Counted from the stretch's first letter, positions 11,650 through 24,422 are shown. The stretch is DNA of 64,000 nucleotides from Entoloma clypeatum (GCA_963565915.1 OY751493.1:558001-622000); one strand, 5' to 3'. Made by a program: numbers and translations. The notes: a model not told the origin generated them from the sequence alone.

Positions 11650-12823
11650 ATGCCTACAGAGATGGCAGAAGACATTGTTTATCGTATCATTGACGAAATT
11701 GGCGATTCAGACCAGTGTATATTGAAGAACTGCGCCCTCGTGTCGCCATCGTTCCGATCCATTTCACAAAAACGGCACTTCGCGTCCGTCACCTTTCCAA
11801 TTTCCAGGTGGACCGTTTGGAGGAGATTCCTTCATCTTATCCAAAATAGTCCTGCACCCGAGCCATCACCCTATCATTTCCTTCCTTCATCAGCGAAGAA
11901 TGTTTTCGGACTGGTCAAATATAGAATGCGGACACGTTCGGTGTCTTGAATATGCTGCCCAACCTACGCTCGTTGTACATGGTACCGGCTCGTGAAGCGC
12001 CGGGAGAACGTCTTCAGCGCTTCCATGTGCACATGGATTGTATTCGCAATCGTTACGACTTGAAGACATTCTTCGTCTTTTACAAGCAAATATCCTCACG
12101 GATGTGTCGATCTCAAGCATTTACTCCTTTCCGGTTCACGTCCTCGCGACGTGTACGTCTTTGAAGCGTCTGGAGTTGAAAAATTTTCCGGCCCGGTGGA
12201 TGTCGCCGCATATGTTCATGCGCTCTCCGGGAACCCATCATTCCTGAAGCCATCCGGAGCCTGACTATCGGTGGTGGTGGAATTACTCAACCCCAGAAAA
12301 TGAGGGTTCAAACAATGCTGGACCTTACATCGGAGTGGTTGCATGACCTCAATTTTTTTGTAACTGCTTTAGTCGACCATCTGGAGGTGTGTGCCCGATC
12401 CCTGACGCGGTCCTCAGAATCAATGCAGTTGTAGACTGCGACTTCCCTCGCCTAGATCTTCGTTTATTTCCTCGTCTCCGGTCTGTCAAAATAGGTTATA
12501 TTGGCCCAGATCATGGTTTAGATGAGTGGCTGGGGATTATCGCGGAAAATGATCTTCCCAACGCTCTCGAAGACACCACCTTTGACATCAAAGCCTCCAA
12601 TATCAGAATCCCAGCGTGGAAAGATATAGACCGGGTTTTGGCTACCGCTCCCGTTCTTCGAAGCACGCACATCACCCTGGTTTACCCTTCGAGTCTGGGA
12701 AAGGGAAAGTCGAACCACCCAGCGCATACTCTAGTCCCTCATCTCATAGAGCGGGGAAATATTTGCATGTACAAAAGAAATCAGTCGGAGTACTATGATA
12801 CCTCTCTGGCAGACGAGAGTTAG
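11650..12823 (+). pseudogene. F-box-like gene, broken by frameshifts
   Basis: The start MPTEMAEDIVYRIIDEIGD followed by LKNCALVSPSFRSISQKRHF is the usual opening of mushroom F-box-like proteins (PTE-x5-IID..G, then CALVS-SF). The frame then stops at 11949. Continuations appear in other frames: LPNLRSLYMVP, then ILRLLQANILTDVSISSI, then IRSLTIGGGGI, and finally CDFPRLDLRLFPRLRSVKIG to a stop at 12821-12823. No good splice sites join these blocks, so I read the locus as a decayed gene with several indels. A multi-intron gene is a less likely alternative. The intact protein would have been a substrate adaptor of an SCF ubiquitin ligase. Confidence 0.6.
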
Positions 12824-12901
12824 AGCTGGAGAAGAATATTATCTATGAAGGACATTGAATCACGAATCACTGGTCAAAGACAACATACGTAGCACACAAT
12901 G

Positions 12902-14841
12902 CTATTCTACACTGCCCCGGGTCTTTCTTGGAAGAAGCGAAGCAGTCATGATCGAAAGACCTGACAAAGCTAAAAGAATGAAATAAACGAGGTATCCTCC
13001 AAAGTATCCTTTTTGCATGGACAACGAGAATAACGAGCTCGCCAATGCCGGCCCAATTGCTTTCAAGATACTCACAGACACCTGATCACAAAATCAGCAC
13101 CTCGCTTTGATCATTTGAATGGACTTCCCTGACAGAGACCGTTCGTTACGCCGATCGAAGCCTTGTTCGGTGAAGCCGCTGCAATAAAGATCAAGATTGT
13201 ACCTAGGACAGAAGATGTTAGACAATTGACATCCACCAAGCTGCTCAAACTCTTACTATAAGCAAAGGTCAACCCTATCGTGATGATGCTCTGGAAAGCA
13301 ATGACGGCCCAGACCGCGACGCTCAATCCCTGGGTCTTCGCAAGATAGCTCAGGATCGGGAAACACAGGAACCCAGGAAACATGGAAGCAACGCCGGCTA
13401 CAAAGACGGGCTTGGATCCCCAATAATCATGTATTTTCGGGAAAAAAAGGACCTGCAGAAAACCACCCATGATCTCGTTCGCAGAAAGTATGGCACCGAT
13501 GGTGGATGGCGGGAGACCCAAGCCGCCCGAGTGTATTGGAGTTGACAAAAAAAGAGGGTGCAAGGCGGTATATCCAGTCGCTATCAGCGACATGGATGCA
13601 TAGTTCCCTGCAACAATCAGGACTCGCGGTATCCTGATCAGAGCAAATAACGAAAGTGGTTTCTCGGCATCGTTAGACAGTTCCTCTTCTGAATAGGCGT
13701 CGTCATTTGGACGTGGGTTTTCTTTGGCGGTCTCCTGGGACGTGAAAAAATGGGATAAAGGAACAGGGTCCTGGACGGTTTCTCGGAGAAATTTGAATGC
13801 AATAAGTCCGATCATGCCCGATATCGCAGCAGCTGTCGCGCATGGGAGAAAGTAAGGGTATTTTCTGAGAAACTCGCTCGAGCCAAATAGTCCAGGAAAT
13901 CGCGTAGCAGGTTGAGTGAGGGAGCCACCAATCAAGGGAGCGAGCTAGCCGACAACGATGGGTTAGAGGAGGCGTCAGGGCAGAATAATTTGACTTACAG
14001 TGGTTCCAATATGCCACGAGATTGGAATATATGCACATGCCTTAAATGCAAAGGGATGAATAACAAGGAATGTATGAGACAGGATGAATGACATTGCCTG
14101 TGCGATGTTTGTTGGGTCCGTTATATCTACCAGCAGACTAAATGCCAGCCAATCAGAATCCGGAAGACGGCACATAGCAACAGGATGGCATCACTAACCT
14201 CTTGACGATCGCGATACTTGCATCTGCAAGAAAGTCAACTATCAAGGCGCACATATTGACATTTAGACGAACTGGAAGCGCCATTGAGGATCCAACTTTA
14301 AACATGGCAGCTAGGTCAACTATACGAACAGGGTGCGGAATTGATAGGGAACAAACCTCAAGATGAGACCCGAAAATCTCTTCGACAGACCGAAACACAG
14401 CCTGGATATAGTCAATCCGACAAAACAAAAGAGAACAACTGGTTTCCGGCCAACTTTATCGGAGGCTGTGCTCAAAAGGAGTGAACTGAAGGCTTGGCTC
14501 AGGAAGAAGACAGAGGGCTGCGTGGCAAATCAACAAATTGAGACCACTTCTAGATGGTCTCGACACACCAAAATCCCAGCGTAGTATCCAACTTGACTTT
14601 CTTCTCCGTGTGTAATTCCGATATCTCGGATGAGCTATCAAGAAAGGTGAGGATATGTCGGCTTGATATCGGGCGTGATAAAAGGGCGTACTTGAGGCAA
14701 GAACGGGTAGATGACATGGGAATGCAAAGGCTCCACGAGTCGTAGGCACAAAACGATGGAAAACTGGAACCACGGAAGTTGGGTCTTCTTCACCAATCGT
14801 GCAGCAAGCAACGGAGTCTCGTCATCGACTAGGGTAGACAT
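12902..14841 (-). CDS. MFS transporter B
   Basis: Paralogue of transporter A in the same orientation. It starts at 14841 (MSTLVDDETPLLAARL) and stops at 12902-12904. Conserved blocks are LIRDIGITHGEE, a helix ending FFLSQAFSSLLLS, the loop 2-3 signature SDKVGRKPVVLF, DITDPTNIAQ, LIGGSL, GLGLPPSTIGAIL, FIAAASPNKASIGVTNGLCQ and KAIGPALASSLFSLSMQKG. About ten short introns are needed. Unlike A, the last exon is in frame, so this copy looks functional. The product should be a 12-helix membrane transporter; its substrate cannot be told. It shares a 335-bp divergent promoter with the Chk1 gene. Confidence 0.85.
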
Positions 14842-15094
14842 GAAGTCGTGAATGCTTGTAAATGATTCAAATGAGGGTTTTATATCTGGAGATCAATCAT
14901 TCAAGCGAATAAGGTTGACAGCAATGGTGGACTTGACCATATTAGCCTCTGGGTGTCGCTTGTGTTCAAGAAAACTTGACGCTGCTGTATGTATGCGGGC
15001 TGGTAAGATAGATCTATCGAGTAAAATCGAGTCCATTTCCAGGTTGAGGAACCTGAATGACCACAAAAGGAAACGTGTGACGCGGAACACCTGA

Positions 15095-15127
15095 CGCGAC
15101 ACCGTGACTGCTTGTGTCGCGACGCGT
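15095..15127. promoter_or_regulatory. Inverted repeat plus MCB-type box upstream of Chk1
   Basis: CGCGACAC (15095-15102) and GTGTCGCG (15114-15121) form a perfect 8-bp inverted repeat with an 11-nt spacer. It is followed at once by ACGCGT (15122-15127), the consensus of the MluI cell-cycle box bound by MBF-type factors in fungi. The block lies 50-80 bp before the Chk1 ATG, inside the divergent promoter shared with MFS transporter B. A cell-cycle role is inference. Confidence 0.5.
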
Positions 15128-15176
15128 TCCTCTTTCTTCACAACTTGAACATCATTACAGTGACAGCCTTTCCACA

Positions 15177-17233
15177 ATGGCAGCCAAGTATCCCAAAGTC
15201 GCTGGTGCGTAAAGTTTACAACAAGAAGAGGCATTTAAATGACTCCTTTTGTAGGTTACCAATTGGTTCAACAGATTGGCGGTGGCGGTTTCTCCACGTC
15301 AGTTTCTTTGAGACTTCAGTCATTCTTCAAAAAGCATATGGTGTAGAAGCCATATTAGATGCTTTGGAATACATCATTTCTTCTACTGAAGCAACGACCA
15401 CAGTGTCTTCCGCGCAGTCAACTTCGAAGAGCATCGAGTCGCCGCTTGCAAATACATTGCTTTCACGGATAAGTCGACGGACAAAGAAAGAAAAACCATC
15501 GAGAAGGAGATGCGTATCCATGCTGTCTTGAAGCACGAGAATGTGCTTGAATTCTTGAATGCCGTTGCCGTCGAACTCAAACACGCGCACCTTTATTCGC
15601 CTGGATTTTACATGCTCATGGAGCTGGCGGCCGGAGGAGACCTGTTTGACAAAATAGGTACTCTAACGACTTATGATTTTTTAAATGGATACTGAACAAT
15701 TATCATCTATAGCTCCGGATGTCGGCGTGGGCGATGAAGTAGCCCATTACTACTTCAATCAGCTTATCGCGGGAATGGTAAGACATGGCTCGATTGATCA
15801 GGCCGATCGGAATGCTGAAATAATCAAGGCGTATGTCCATGAACAAGGTGTCTGCCATCGTGATCTCAAACCTGAAAATCTTCTCCTGGATGTCGCTGGC
15901 ACTCTCAAAATAACAGATTTCGGCCTATCTGCGGTCTTCAAACTCAAAGATTCTGGTCGAACGCGCACCTTGACGGAGCGGTGCGGAAGTCTACCATACG
16001 TAGCTCCAGAGGTGGGTGATCTCGTTTTGGTCTTCTTCTTCTGGGTTTGAATTCCATCCCGGCGATATCAGCTTGATTCAGATCAGCCGTATTATGCTGA
16101 ACCAATCGATGTATGGGGGATTGGTGTAATTCTATACACCATGCTGGCAGGAAGTCAGTAAGGGATTGCAGCTTATCCTAGACGCTTCCATATCTGATCC
16201 ACGCTGATCTAGATACGCCTTGGGATCAACCGACAACACAGAGTCCGGAATTCTGCCGATATTTGTCAGGCGAGATATTTGACGAACTCCCATGGAGTAG
16301 ATTCAGCGCAGACGCTCTATGTAAAGCCTCATCTCTCATCGACTCTGGTTGAGGCTCTCACATCTGTCCTTACAGCACTCGTTTGTGGAATGCTGACGGT
16401 CGATCCTCGCGACCGCTTTACACTTCCGGATGTGTTCCAGCATCCGTGGTGCACGCGGTACTGCGGATCGCCTTCAAACATGTTATCCCTCTGGTCTAAT
16501 ATATATTGACATTCTTAGGCCAAGCCAGCTTGCGAACCGAGGCGTCTCTACCTTGGCTGAGAAGCTGACGGAATCTTTACGGGTCAATGGAGACCTAGGA
16601 CTCGCAGCACCGAACTTTACCGCGTCAGTCATTCCTGTGATCTGAAGTATACTGATGATAGTCATCAGATTTACAGAAATGATTCCGATGTCGATGAAGA
16701 TGGCGATGAAATGATGCCCTCTATGCACAACTCGCAATTTACACAGTCGTTGATGCTGTTCGTGAGTCGCTTTCTCTGATTACCATCGCGAACTGGCGAA
16801 GTTGATCTGGTACGCGCTTAGTCACAAACTCAATCTGGGTCCCGCTACACGCCCCATCTAACAAGGTTTTACGCCTCATTAGGCCACACTCTGCTCTTTC
16901 CTGTCATTCAAGAGAGCCTTGAGGCGTTGAATGTTCGGTGCAAGGCTGCTTCCCCGGAGCCGGATGCCCCGCTGCGTCTTCGCATTGGAGGATATGACCA
17001 GAGAAAGATAATGTTTAAAGGATGGGTCACCCTCGAGAAGTTTGTTTATGGAGGTAAAGAATGGAGCTTCTGTGTTATGCAGAGAGACGTGGTGAGTTGC
17101 CTAATTTCTTCAAACACAAGTCGTGGCTCGGTTAGTGACGCGTATCGTGTAGGGAAACCCGATATCATGGAGGCAGCTGTGGAAGGCGTTGATTGCTTCG
17201 CCCGACGTTGATCCCCATGTGTTAAGGAAGTGA
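15177..17233 (+). CDS. chk1: Checkpoint serine/threonine kinase Chk1
   Basis: The ATG is at 15177 and TGA at 17231-17233, with about ten short introns. The N-terminal kinase domain has the glycine loop [10 protein letters not shown] (across an intron), catalytic lysine in AACKYIAF, hinge [13 protein letters not shown], catalytic loop [31 protein letters not shown] and [15 protein letters not shown]. These are the hallmarks of Chk1 in the CAMK group. The C-terminus carries the Chk1 regulatory (KA1-like) domain, with [16 protein letters not shown] and [20 protein letters not shown], ending DPHVLRK. Known role: activated by ATR-type kinase after DNA damage or fork stalling, it restrains Cdc25 and delays mitosis. 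An MCB-like box lies just upstream. Confidence 0.93.
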
Positions 17234-17467
17234 GGAGCTTTGAAAAACTGTTGACTTCTCGTAAGTGAAGTAGTGCATTGATATATCGTATCTAGTTGTG
17301 ACAGTTTTATATACATATGCAGGGAGATCAGTTGAACCATCAAACGTACAACCCAGAGACTTCGGAGATTACATAAAATCGGAGCTTGGAGGACATCAGA
17401 GTTTAATTCCGCGTCAACCCGCCTTCACAGCATCACATTGTTCACAACCAAGTCTCCACCGTCGAAC

Positions 17468-20400
17468 ATGTCGACATCCATCTCTCAGACCATTATCCCG
17501 ATTTTGCCAGAACATATTCCGCTTCACACGTACTCGATAAATGATGCAGGCGCGGCAGTTCTCAGAATATCAGGAGCTGCAGCCTCGTACGCAAAGCTCT
17601 ATCTAGGTTTGGCTGTTGAACGATCCCGCAGGGGGCAGCTCCACAGTATAGCACTGGCCACATCCCGCGAAGTAGTCATCATCAAATTGAACACCAATCA
17701 GCCTCCCGCCCATACCCCCCATAATCACCTACTTATCAACCTTCTCGCTGGCCAGACCAGCGATTTCACTCTCGTTGCGTTCGAGATGGCACGGATAGCG
17801 ATTCAACTTTCGTACACGCTGCAACTCGCTGTAGTGGGCATTGACTTATCGACTGCTTTTGGGAATGATACTAGAAATCCCGCCTGGCCATCGAAACTGG
17901 TCCTCGACAGGGTTTCGTCCAACGTAGACCGATTTCAGGTTGACGGCTTGTGGGCGGACACTGGCTCAAACAAGAGCGATAGGGAGCTTTGCCTTCGCGC
18001 TTGGATATCGGCATGGTACGGTGTTTCTTCTACTTAGTCTGACTGTATGATAATTGGATATCTGTTTAGTGTCGCCGACAGTCCTGGCGCGGTCGCTATC
18101 TTGAACGGGGGGTTGAAAGCAGACTCCTGCCACCTTCAAAGTCAAGTAAGCAAGCTGCAATTAGATCTCAGAGTGTCAAATGACGTTTATTGCTTAAGGA
18201 ACTTTCTGTACTTGCGGAATTTGTTAGGCAGACATACGTCCTTGAAATCAACCGACCAATGGAAACGGCAGGTGAATATAAAAATTACAAGACAACGAAT
18301 AACGGAATTGCCCTCGAAAATTCGCGATATACGACTAGAATACGCCCCGCTCATCAGGTATGATATAAAATCGCATTTCTTGTCCACTATTCAAACGTGT
18401 CGCAGGCGCAAATCATAATGACGGACCGGAATGGGGATGAGCTCGTCGGCCAAGCTCAGGAAGCCAGAGGACGGACGACCAACATCCGTTTGAATGGGGC
18501 TGCGCCTAACTTTGTTCTTCAGTCTATCCGTGTCGTGGGCCGTCCTGACCTCAATAGTGCAGAAAAGGCCCGGGATGAGCTGTTTCTACTTGTCCTTCAA
18601 GGGCGGGTTGATCTTCGGGAATCATTATTCATCCGCAATCTATGGTTCTCTGGTCTAAGGTCTGGCCGTCACGGGCCCGCCGGGAACTTTTCAAACCTGC
18701 TCTTTCCAGAACTGAACGAATCTCAAAGAAAGGCTGCTTCCGCAATGGTATCACAAGCCCCCGAATTGGTCGTCATCCATGGCAGGTATCCGTGTATCAA
18801 AGGATGCATGTCCTCACCCGATGTTTTCAGGACCTCCTGGCACGGGAAAAACCAGGACTATCGGCGCTGCTGCAGCGAAATGGAATGATGACGGCCATTC
18901 GGCTTGGATCGTTGCACATTCGAACGTGGCAGTCAAAAATATCGCAGAAACACTCTACAAACAGAAGGTAGACTTCAAGATTTTGGTATCACGAGAGTTT
19001 CACTTTGAATGGTCTGCAGGCCTTTCTCAAACCATTTGGAGGTATTAGTCAACGCGAATTTCGATTCATAGGCATGAACACATATACAAAGCCATCGACA
19101 GAAAACTGCTTCGGTCAGACACATTGACAGAAAAAGACTGTGACTTAAACAGGTTGTTGGGAGGTTCTCGTATCATTCTATCTACGCTAAGCATGCTTTC
19201 AAACCCTGCCTTGGATTCCATCGGGATGTTTTCGTTGGTCCCTATGCACCGACTAGTCGTGGATGAAGCATCGCAGATCAAGATGGAGGACTTTATGGTC
19301 GGTACCGCTAGTCGCTTCATCATGCAGAATCTTACGGCCGATTAGCATATTTTCGTGAAGTTCGCGAAAACGCTTCGGAAGGTCTGTTTCTTTGGAGATC
19401 CAAAGCAGCGTTGGGGGACATTTTCCTTTCTTATTGTTTGGAATCTGATTTTTTCCCCTTCATTATAGTGCCCCCATTCGGACAAGATACAGTCCCTGAG
19501 ATAAGAACGATTTACGATTTTAAGGGTTTGACCTCTTCAGGGCAGTTTTTGGATACCCAATGTAAGTCCGTCACGAAGTCAAACTCTAAATCTATGGCCC
19601 TTATGAGCATGATGTTGCGCACAGATCGTATGCCAGTTCCTCTCGGGAAATTCATATCGCGTCGTGTGTATGACGGTAGGCTTAAATCTGTTCATCGAAT
19701 TGATGACTTTTCCTGCCTCGCTTTTGTCGATGTCACAAAAGCGGGAGAAGAGAAGGTCGGGTCTAGTTGGAGGGTAAGTACTATCTTATGCCTGATTCTG
19801 ATACATACGTCTCTGAATTAGACATGCGTAGAATCAAGGAGAGGTACAGACGGTCGCTCATCTTGTGCGAAACTATTACTCGCACCAAGATTTCTGTGTC
19901 ATCACCCCTTACGATGCTCAGAGAGCGGCAATTCAGACAGAGTTGAAAGATAACAATTTGCCTTGGGAGAAAGTGTTCAACGTCGACAGTTTTCAAGGTC
20001 AGTCACAAAATAATTACCAAAAAAAAGTCTTGAGGCCCTGACGCTGGTTCGCATTCAGGGAATGAGGCAGACTTCGTCATCATCTCAGTCGTCAGATCCA
20101 AAAACCAAGGGTTCTTGTCCTCGAACAATAGGACAAATGTGATGCTTACTAGGTGCCGCAAAGGGTTAGTCATTGTCAGTAACAAATCTTTCCTGCGTGG
20201 TGGTGGAAGAAACACGCTCCTTGGGCGCCTGGAACAGGAATGGGTCAAGGGGTTCGGAGAAGCTGCCTGGGTTGACTGGAAGATGGTTGCAGCAAAGACG
20301 TGTAGCCTTCCTCATGATAGTAGTCCTCCAGCACGACCGTCCGTGCCTCAGGTCCCCGCACCCGCACCCGCTTCCCGCGTGCCCCCTCCCGTTCCGCAGG

Positions 20401-20837
20401 TGCCACCCCTCCCCCGGCGGCCCCGGGCCCACAGCGTTGTCAACGGGGAAACACCACCTGCGGGGCGGGAGGGTACGCAGCATAGTCGTGGGCCCAGGCT
20501 GGCGGCTTCCTATCTTCCGGCCCCAGGCCCCAGCCAGGGGCATAATGCGAACTATACAGTATCTTACACTCCATCGCCCGCCCCCACTCTTCATCAATCG
20601 AGTACGAGGCACGAACCACAACTTCGTTCCGACCCATCGTCTTCTCGCGCCAGACAGAGGGTGAGGTCCCTGATGCCTTCAACGGACAACGAACCACAAG
20701 TCCGACAACAGACATATCAACGAACTTATCATAGTCAAGCTTGGGAGGAAGACCATTCTAACCAAGAGTTCGGTTTCTGGGGATGGACTGCGGTGGCGGT
20801 AGCAGTCTATCTGGGTTTCAAATGGCTCAGAACGTAG
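17468..20837 (+). CDS. UPF1-like superfamily 1 helicase with hydrophobic C-terminal tail
   Basis: The likely start is ATG 17468 (MSTSISQTIIPILPEH); the stop ends at 20837. Helicase motifs appear in order: Walker A GPPGTGKTRT (after an intron ending near 18828), motif Ia WIVAHSNVAV, motif II VVDEAS near 19260, motif III FFGDPKQ, TQYRMP across an intron at about 19562-19622, VDSFQG near 19985, and NVMLTRCRKGL near 20140. This order is that of UPF1/Senataxin-class SF1 helicases, 5'-3' RNA/DNA translocases. The ~250 residues before the core are unassigned. After the core comes a proline/serine-rich linker, and the last residues (FGFWGWTAVAVAVYLGFKW) form one hydrophobic segment near the C-terminus, as in tail-anchored proteins. 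No signal peptide is seen. Confidence 0.85.
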
Positions 20838-21053
20838 TGCATGAGATTGGGGGCGTCAAATTCCTGCAACAGTATCGCGGGACTTTATAGCGGACTCAAA
20901 CCAACATGGTAGACCGGAAATTCTATGGGTTATGGGTGAGTATGGGTTACCAGGGATATGGGTTCGGAGGGAGTTGAGTGTAACATTATCTGTATTAGTT
21001 GTTGAACAATCGACCACATCATTTCCTGGAATACACCTGACATGGGATGAGTA

Positions 21054-22043
21054 TCATCTATTCCTGACGAAATGCGCAGCGGGACCATCCCTCCTCATAA
21101 CACCGACGTTGGCTGAAGAATGAATTTGAGCAGTGATGAAGATGGTTCATGCCAGACTTACCGGGTCTCCGTTCCCATCCCCTCGTTTTTGAATTGCCGC
21201 CCTTGAGCGCGAGGGATCGGTTGATGAATTTCTTGACTTTTGCTGAAGGAATCGTCGCAGCGCCAGAGGGATATTGGTTTTGTGGCAATGTCCTGATAGC
21301 TCGCGATCTAAGAAGAATTATATTATGAGACTGTGATTTGGTCTTTTGTAGGGAGTTGGAAAAGAAACGTACCCAATCAACAGATCTTTCGGCGACGCGT
21401 TGCTACGTGTCCGTTTCCGTGCTGAACGCGAGGAGGCTCCCTCATCAGTTGCTTTCCGTTTGGACGCGGCTTTGGACTGCGACTTGGCTTTTTCGGCTTG
21501 TGACGAGAATGCAGAAGCAAAGAGATGGTCTGGCAGATGTTTGGGGTTCGGTTTTGACTGAGCGCTTGGTGGGATTGGAGTCGAGGCAGGCTCTGCGTCC
21601 ATGCTCTCGTCATCCGAATAGGCGTTGTCTTCGTCGTCGTCCATTCCTTCACCAACACCATCGTCATTGGCCTCACTCGGACCCATGAACTCTTCTCCCT
21701 CGCTCATCTCGTGCTCGCCGTCTGCTGCATCCCCCTCCACATCTTCATCTCTCTCATCTTCATCGGCAGCTTCCTGCATGGCCCTCTCCATCCTCGCTTG
21801 CAGACCAGCATCCTCGACCGGCTCTTTTGCCTTGCGCTTCTTTTTGCTACTTTCAGCCTGCTCTTTCAGCCGCTTGTCACGATGTTGGTTGCGAAGACGC
21901 TTTTTCTCCTTCTGTGCCGCTTGGACTTGCTGAATGGCCGCATCATGCGTTTTGGAGTGTTTTTTCGACTGCGTGAGGGTGATAGTCTCTGGCGCGTCAG
22001 AGTCAGATTCGTCGCTCGTGGCATTCCGGCGAGAACGAGCCAT
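21054..22043 (-). CDS. U3 snoRNP / ribosome biogenesis protein, Utp16 (Bud21) type
   Basis: It starts at 22043 (MARSRRNATSDESD) and has three exons. The first junction gives KDLLIGSRAIRTLPQ; the second intron (gtaagt near 21160) gives WERRPANVGVMRRDGPAAHF. The stop is at 21054-21056. The N-terminal two thirds are charged, with a coiled-coil-like KKHSKTHDAAIQQVQAAQKE region and acidic runs (DDDEDNAYSDDES). The conserved C-terminal block IPSAKVKKFINRSLALKGG followed by KTRGWERRP is the signature of the U3 snoRNA-associated (Utp16) family. Expected role: nucleolar processing of 18S pre-rRNA in the small-subunit processome. Family from memory; splice joins read directly. Confidence 0.75.
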
Positions 22044-22828
22044 GATGTGTTTCTTTATCTTTTCAATGGGTTCTCATATGCTTCGGGCCTACTTGAAGGT
22101 ACGGCGATTAAAAATTCTGGAACTTTTTTGAATAAATAAAGACACTTACTGTATGTTCAGCCAGATTGCTGATTGTCCATGAAGTTTCCTGGTGGCAAGT
22201 TCACAATGTTATGTTTTTTCTCACGATTTCATCGGCTCCTAAAACCATCCTTTTGTACAGCTTATTACTCCATCCACCGTTTCCTTTGGTCAATGCAGGC
22301 TTGTTCGCACAAGCCTGAATTGTCTCATCTTCCATTGCTATCCTTGTTGCTTGTTGTGAGACGCCCCTGTGAGTATATTTCACACTCGTAAAGTATATAG
22401 ATTGTGTAGCTCGTACCGATCTCCTCAATCTAGCTTTCTCGTCCTTCTTTTATTCTGACATAGAGCTAGATTCTTCACAATGGCCAAGGTCCCTCACTCC
22501 TGACAAGTGAGCACTGCACGGCGCACGCTGGCAAATCCGGGGCGGTCGACTGGGGATCCTCGTGGTTAGAGATGGGCCAGATCATAGTTCTCTCTGTTTT
22601 CCTGCTACGGTGTAAGAAGCTACGAGTGCTACTAAGCTCCCATACCACTACATACCCATGTCATTTTTTCCTGATGCAGTGCGGGAACATATATGCAACC
22701 ATCTTCCGAGAATAAGATCACAACTCGCAAAATGGCGATGCTGTGGTAGCAGACAATGGAGACAGTGGATAGCCTGGTTGAACCCTAATAAAGGATGTAA
22801 TGTTACAACTATACGTGTGACGATTGAC
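22044..22828. other. Intergenic, nothing recognised
   Basis: A 785-bp gap between the start of the Utp16-type gene and the end of the F-box-like gene. Short open frames exist, but none resembles a known protein or has convincing splice structure. Confidence 0.5.
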
Positions 22829-24204
22829 TCACTGGCGATAAACAGTGTGTTCTAACTTTGATGAGTCTGACATGTACCCATAAATCATCTGGGAGGGTGC
22901 GTGTTTAAGAACAACACTATCATAGCATACAAACTCTAGAATTCCAAGGTCACTGCATAGGGGTAGGAGGTACCGTGCTTCCTGTTCATCAGATGAAGAC
23001 AGGAGGTTTAAGCGAAGAGAAAAATTTGGGCGAGGGAATGCGGCCAAGGCTTGGACGATCAATGCATCGAGACTTGACCAATCCTCGCGCATGATGTCCG
23101 AAAGCCGGGGAACCTCGCTCGGACTGCGGTATATCAGCGCAACGTGTTCCACTTGAGTGCGTTTTATGAACATCGGCAGAAGATCTCTGTAGTACCCCGG
23201 AACTCTGGATCGCAAGTCGAGTTGGCGAAGTGCTGTGTTTGCGTTGGAGATTAGATAAAAACCCTCTCGCAAAATATATATGTCTGTGTAAGATGTAAAT
23301 CGTGGCACGGTGAAAGGCAAAAGTAATTCACGAACAACCAGGGTCAAAAATAAGCCCTAAATGTTCGAGAGAATTGCCGATCTTCTGAAATAGCCTTGAA
23401 AATGGCATCGCATGCCCATCGAGAAGAAATATAGATCTAACAGTAACAAGTGGTGGCGTGGGCTCTGTCGTGGAAAGCCACTCTATGAAACGCGTGGACG
23501 CGTGGATGCAGCGGAGGGTGAAGATGTTCGAGATTTCCTTCAGTGTTGTGCAGGGCCAAACCATGTAGTGCCAATGTTTCCAGTTCCTGAAAGGAACAGA
23601 TGAATTGTACCGTTTCGAGCAACGTAACAAAACAGTCTGTGAGATCGAGAGTTGTAATGCGGGGAAAAACGCTTGGCAGTCTTTGCATTAGCTCATGATG
23701 CATATGCTGGCGCGGAACGAAGTGCAGCGGTGGGAATTTGATAAGGAGGGAGGTGACCCTCACAAAGGTCGTCTGCATCATCTCGTCGTTGAACTTGAAT
23801 ATCATGAGGGCGGAGGGTGGTGGTTGTGCCACCGCCGGAAGTAAGTAACGCACGAAACCCGGCAGTCTCGAAAGGTAGAAGTTGATCTGGGCGAGGAATT
23901 TGACGTATTCCGGAAAATCTGATTCGTTAAGAGCGAGAGGAGAGGGAGTCACCACTGCGGTACGTGCGTATACATGGAGGGCGCTCGAGTCGCGGAAGAT
24001 CTCCCAGTTCTCCGGGCTGAGTGTTACTTGGGAGAAAAGGTGGTATCGACAGGCTGGTACCCAGGCTCTGCAAACAAGGCTGCATTGCAGAAGAGTCCTC
24101 TTGTCATCGGAAATCTGGTCGATGATGCAGTGGACAATTTCTGGAGGGAAGCCTATGGCTTCGTATGTGGACATACTCATGTAGGTAAAGTATGTTGACG
24201 TCAT
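22829..24204 (-). CDS. F-box-like protein, one probable frameshift
   Basis: It starts at 24204 or at the internal ATG 24180 (MSMSTYEAIG). FPPEIVHCIIDQISDD followed by LLQCSLVCRAWVPACRYHLF is a typical F-box-like opening. The body reads in one frame to about 23590 (ETLALHGLALHN), then continues in another as LKEISNIFTLRC without a plausible intron, so a 1-bp deletion or equivalent is likely. A later join is a good intron (gttgttcg to cacag, about 23281-23339) linking LGLIFDP to DIYILREGF. The end is a long block including LRSRVPGYYRDLLPMF, with the stop at 22829. It would act as an adaptor of an SCF ubiquitin ligase with an unknown target. Whether the frameshift is real decides between gene and pseudogene. 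Confidence 0.6.
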
Positions 24205-24422
24205 CGCCGCATTCTGGCATGTGCTTAATTAAGTAAACTGAGTATTGCTTGATAACTAGTATCAAGACACATTCAATGGGTGTTATATTTGACATGATAT
24301 ATAGAAACATTGGGTTTCATGAGTAGAGGGTTAGTTCTATAATACATCGTGAGGGAAATGATTAAATCCGAACATTCAAACATGAGAGCAAGGAAAAACC
24401 AAGAGAAAAAAAACAGGAATCA

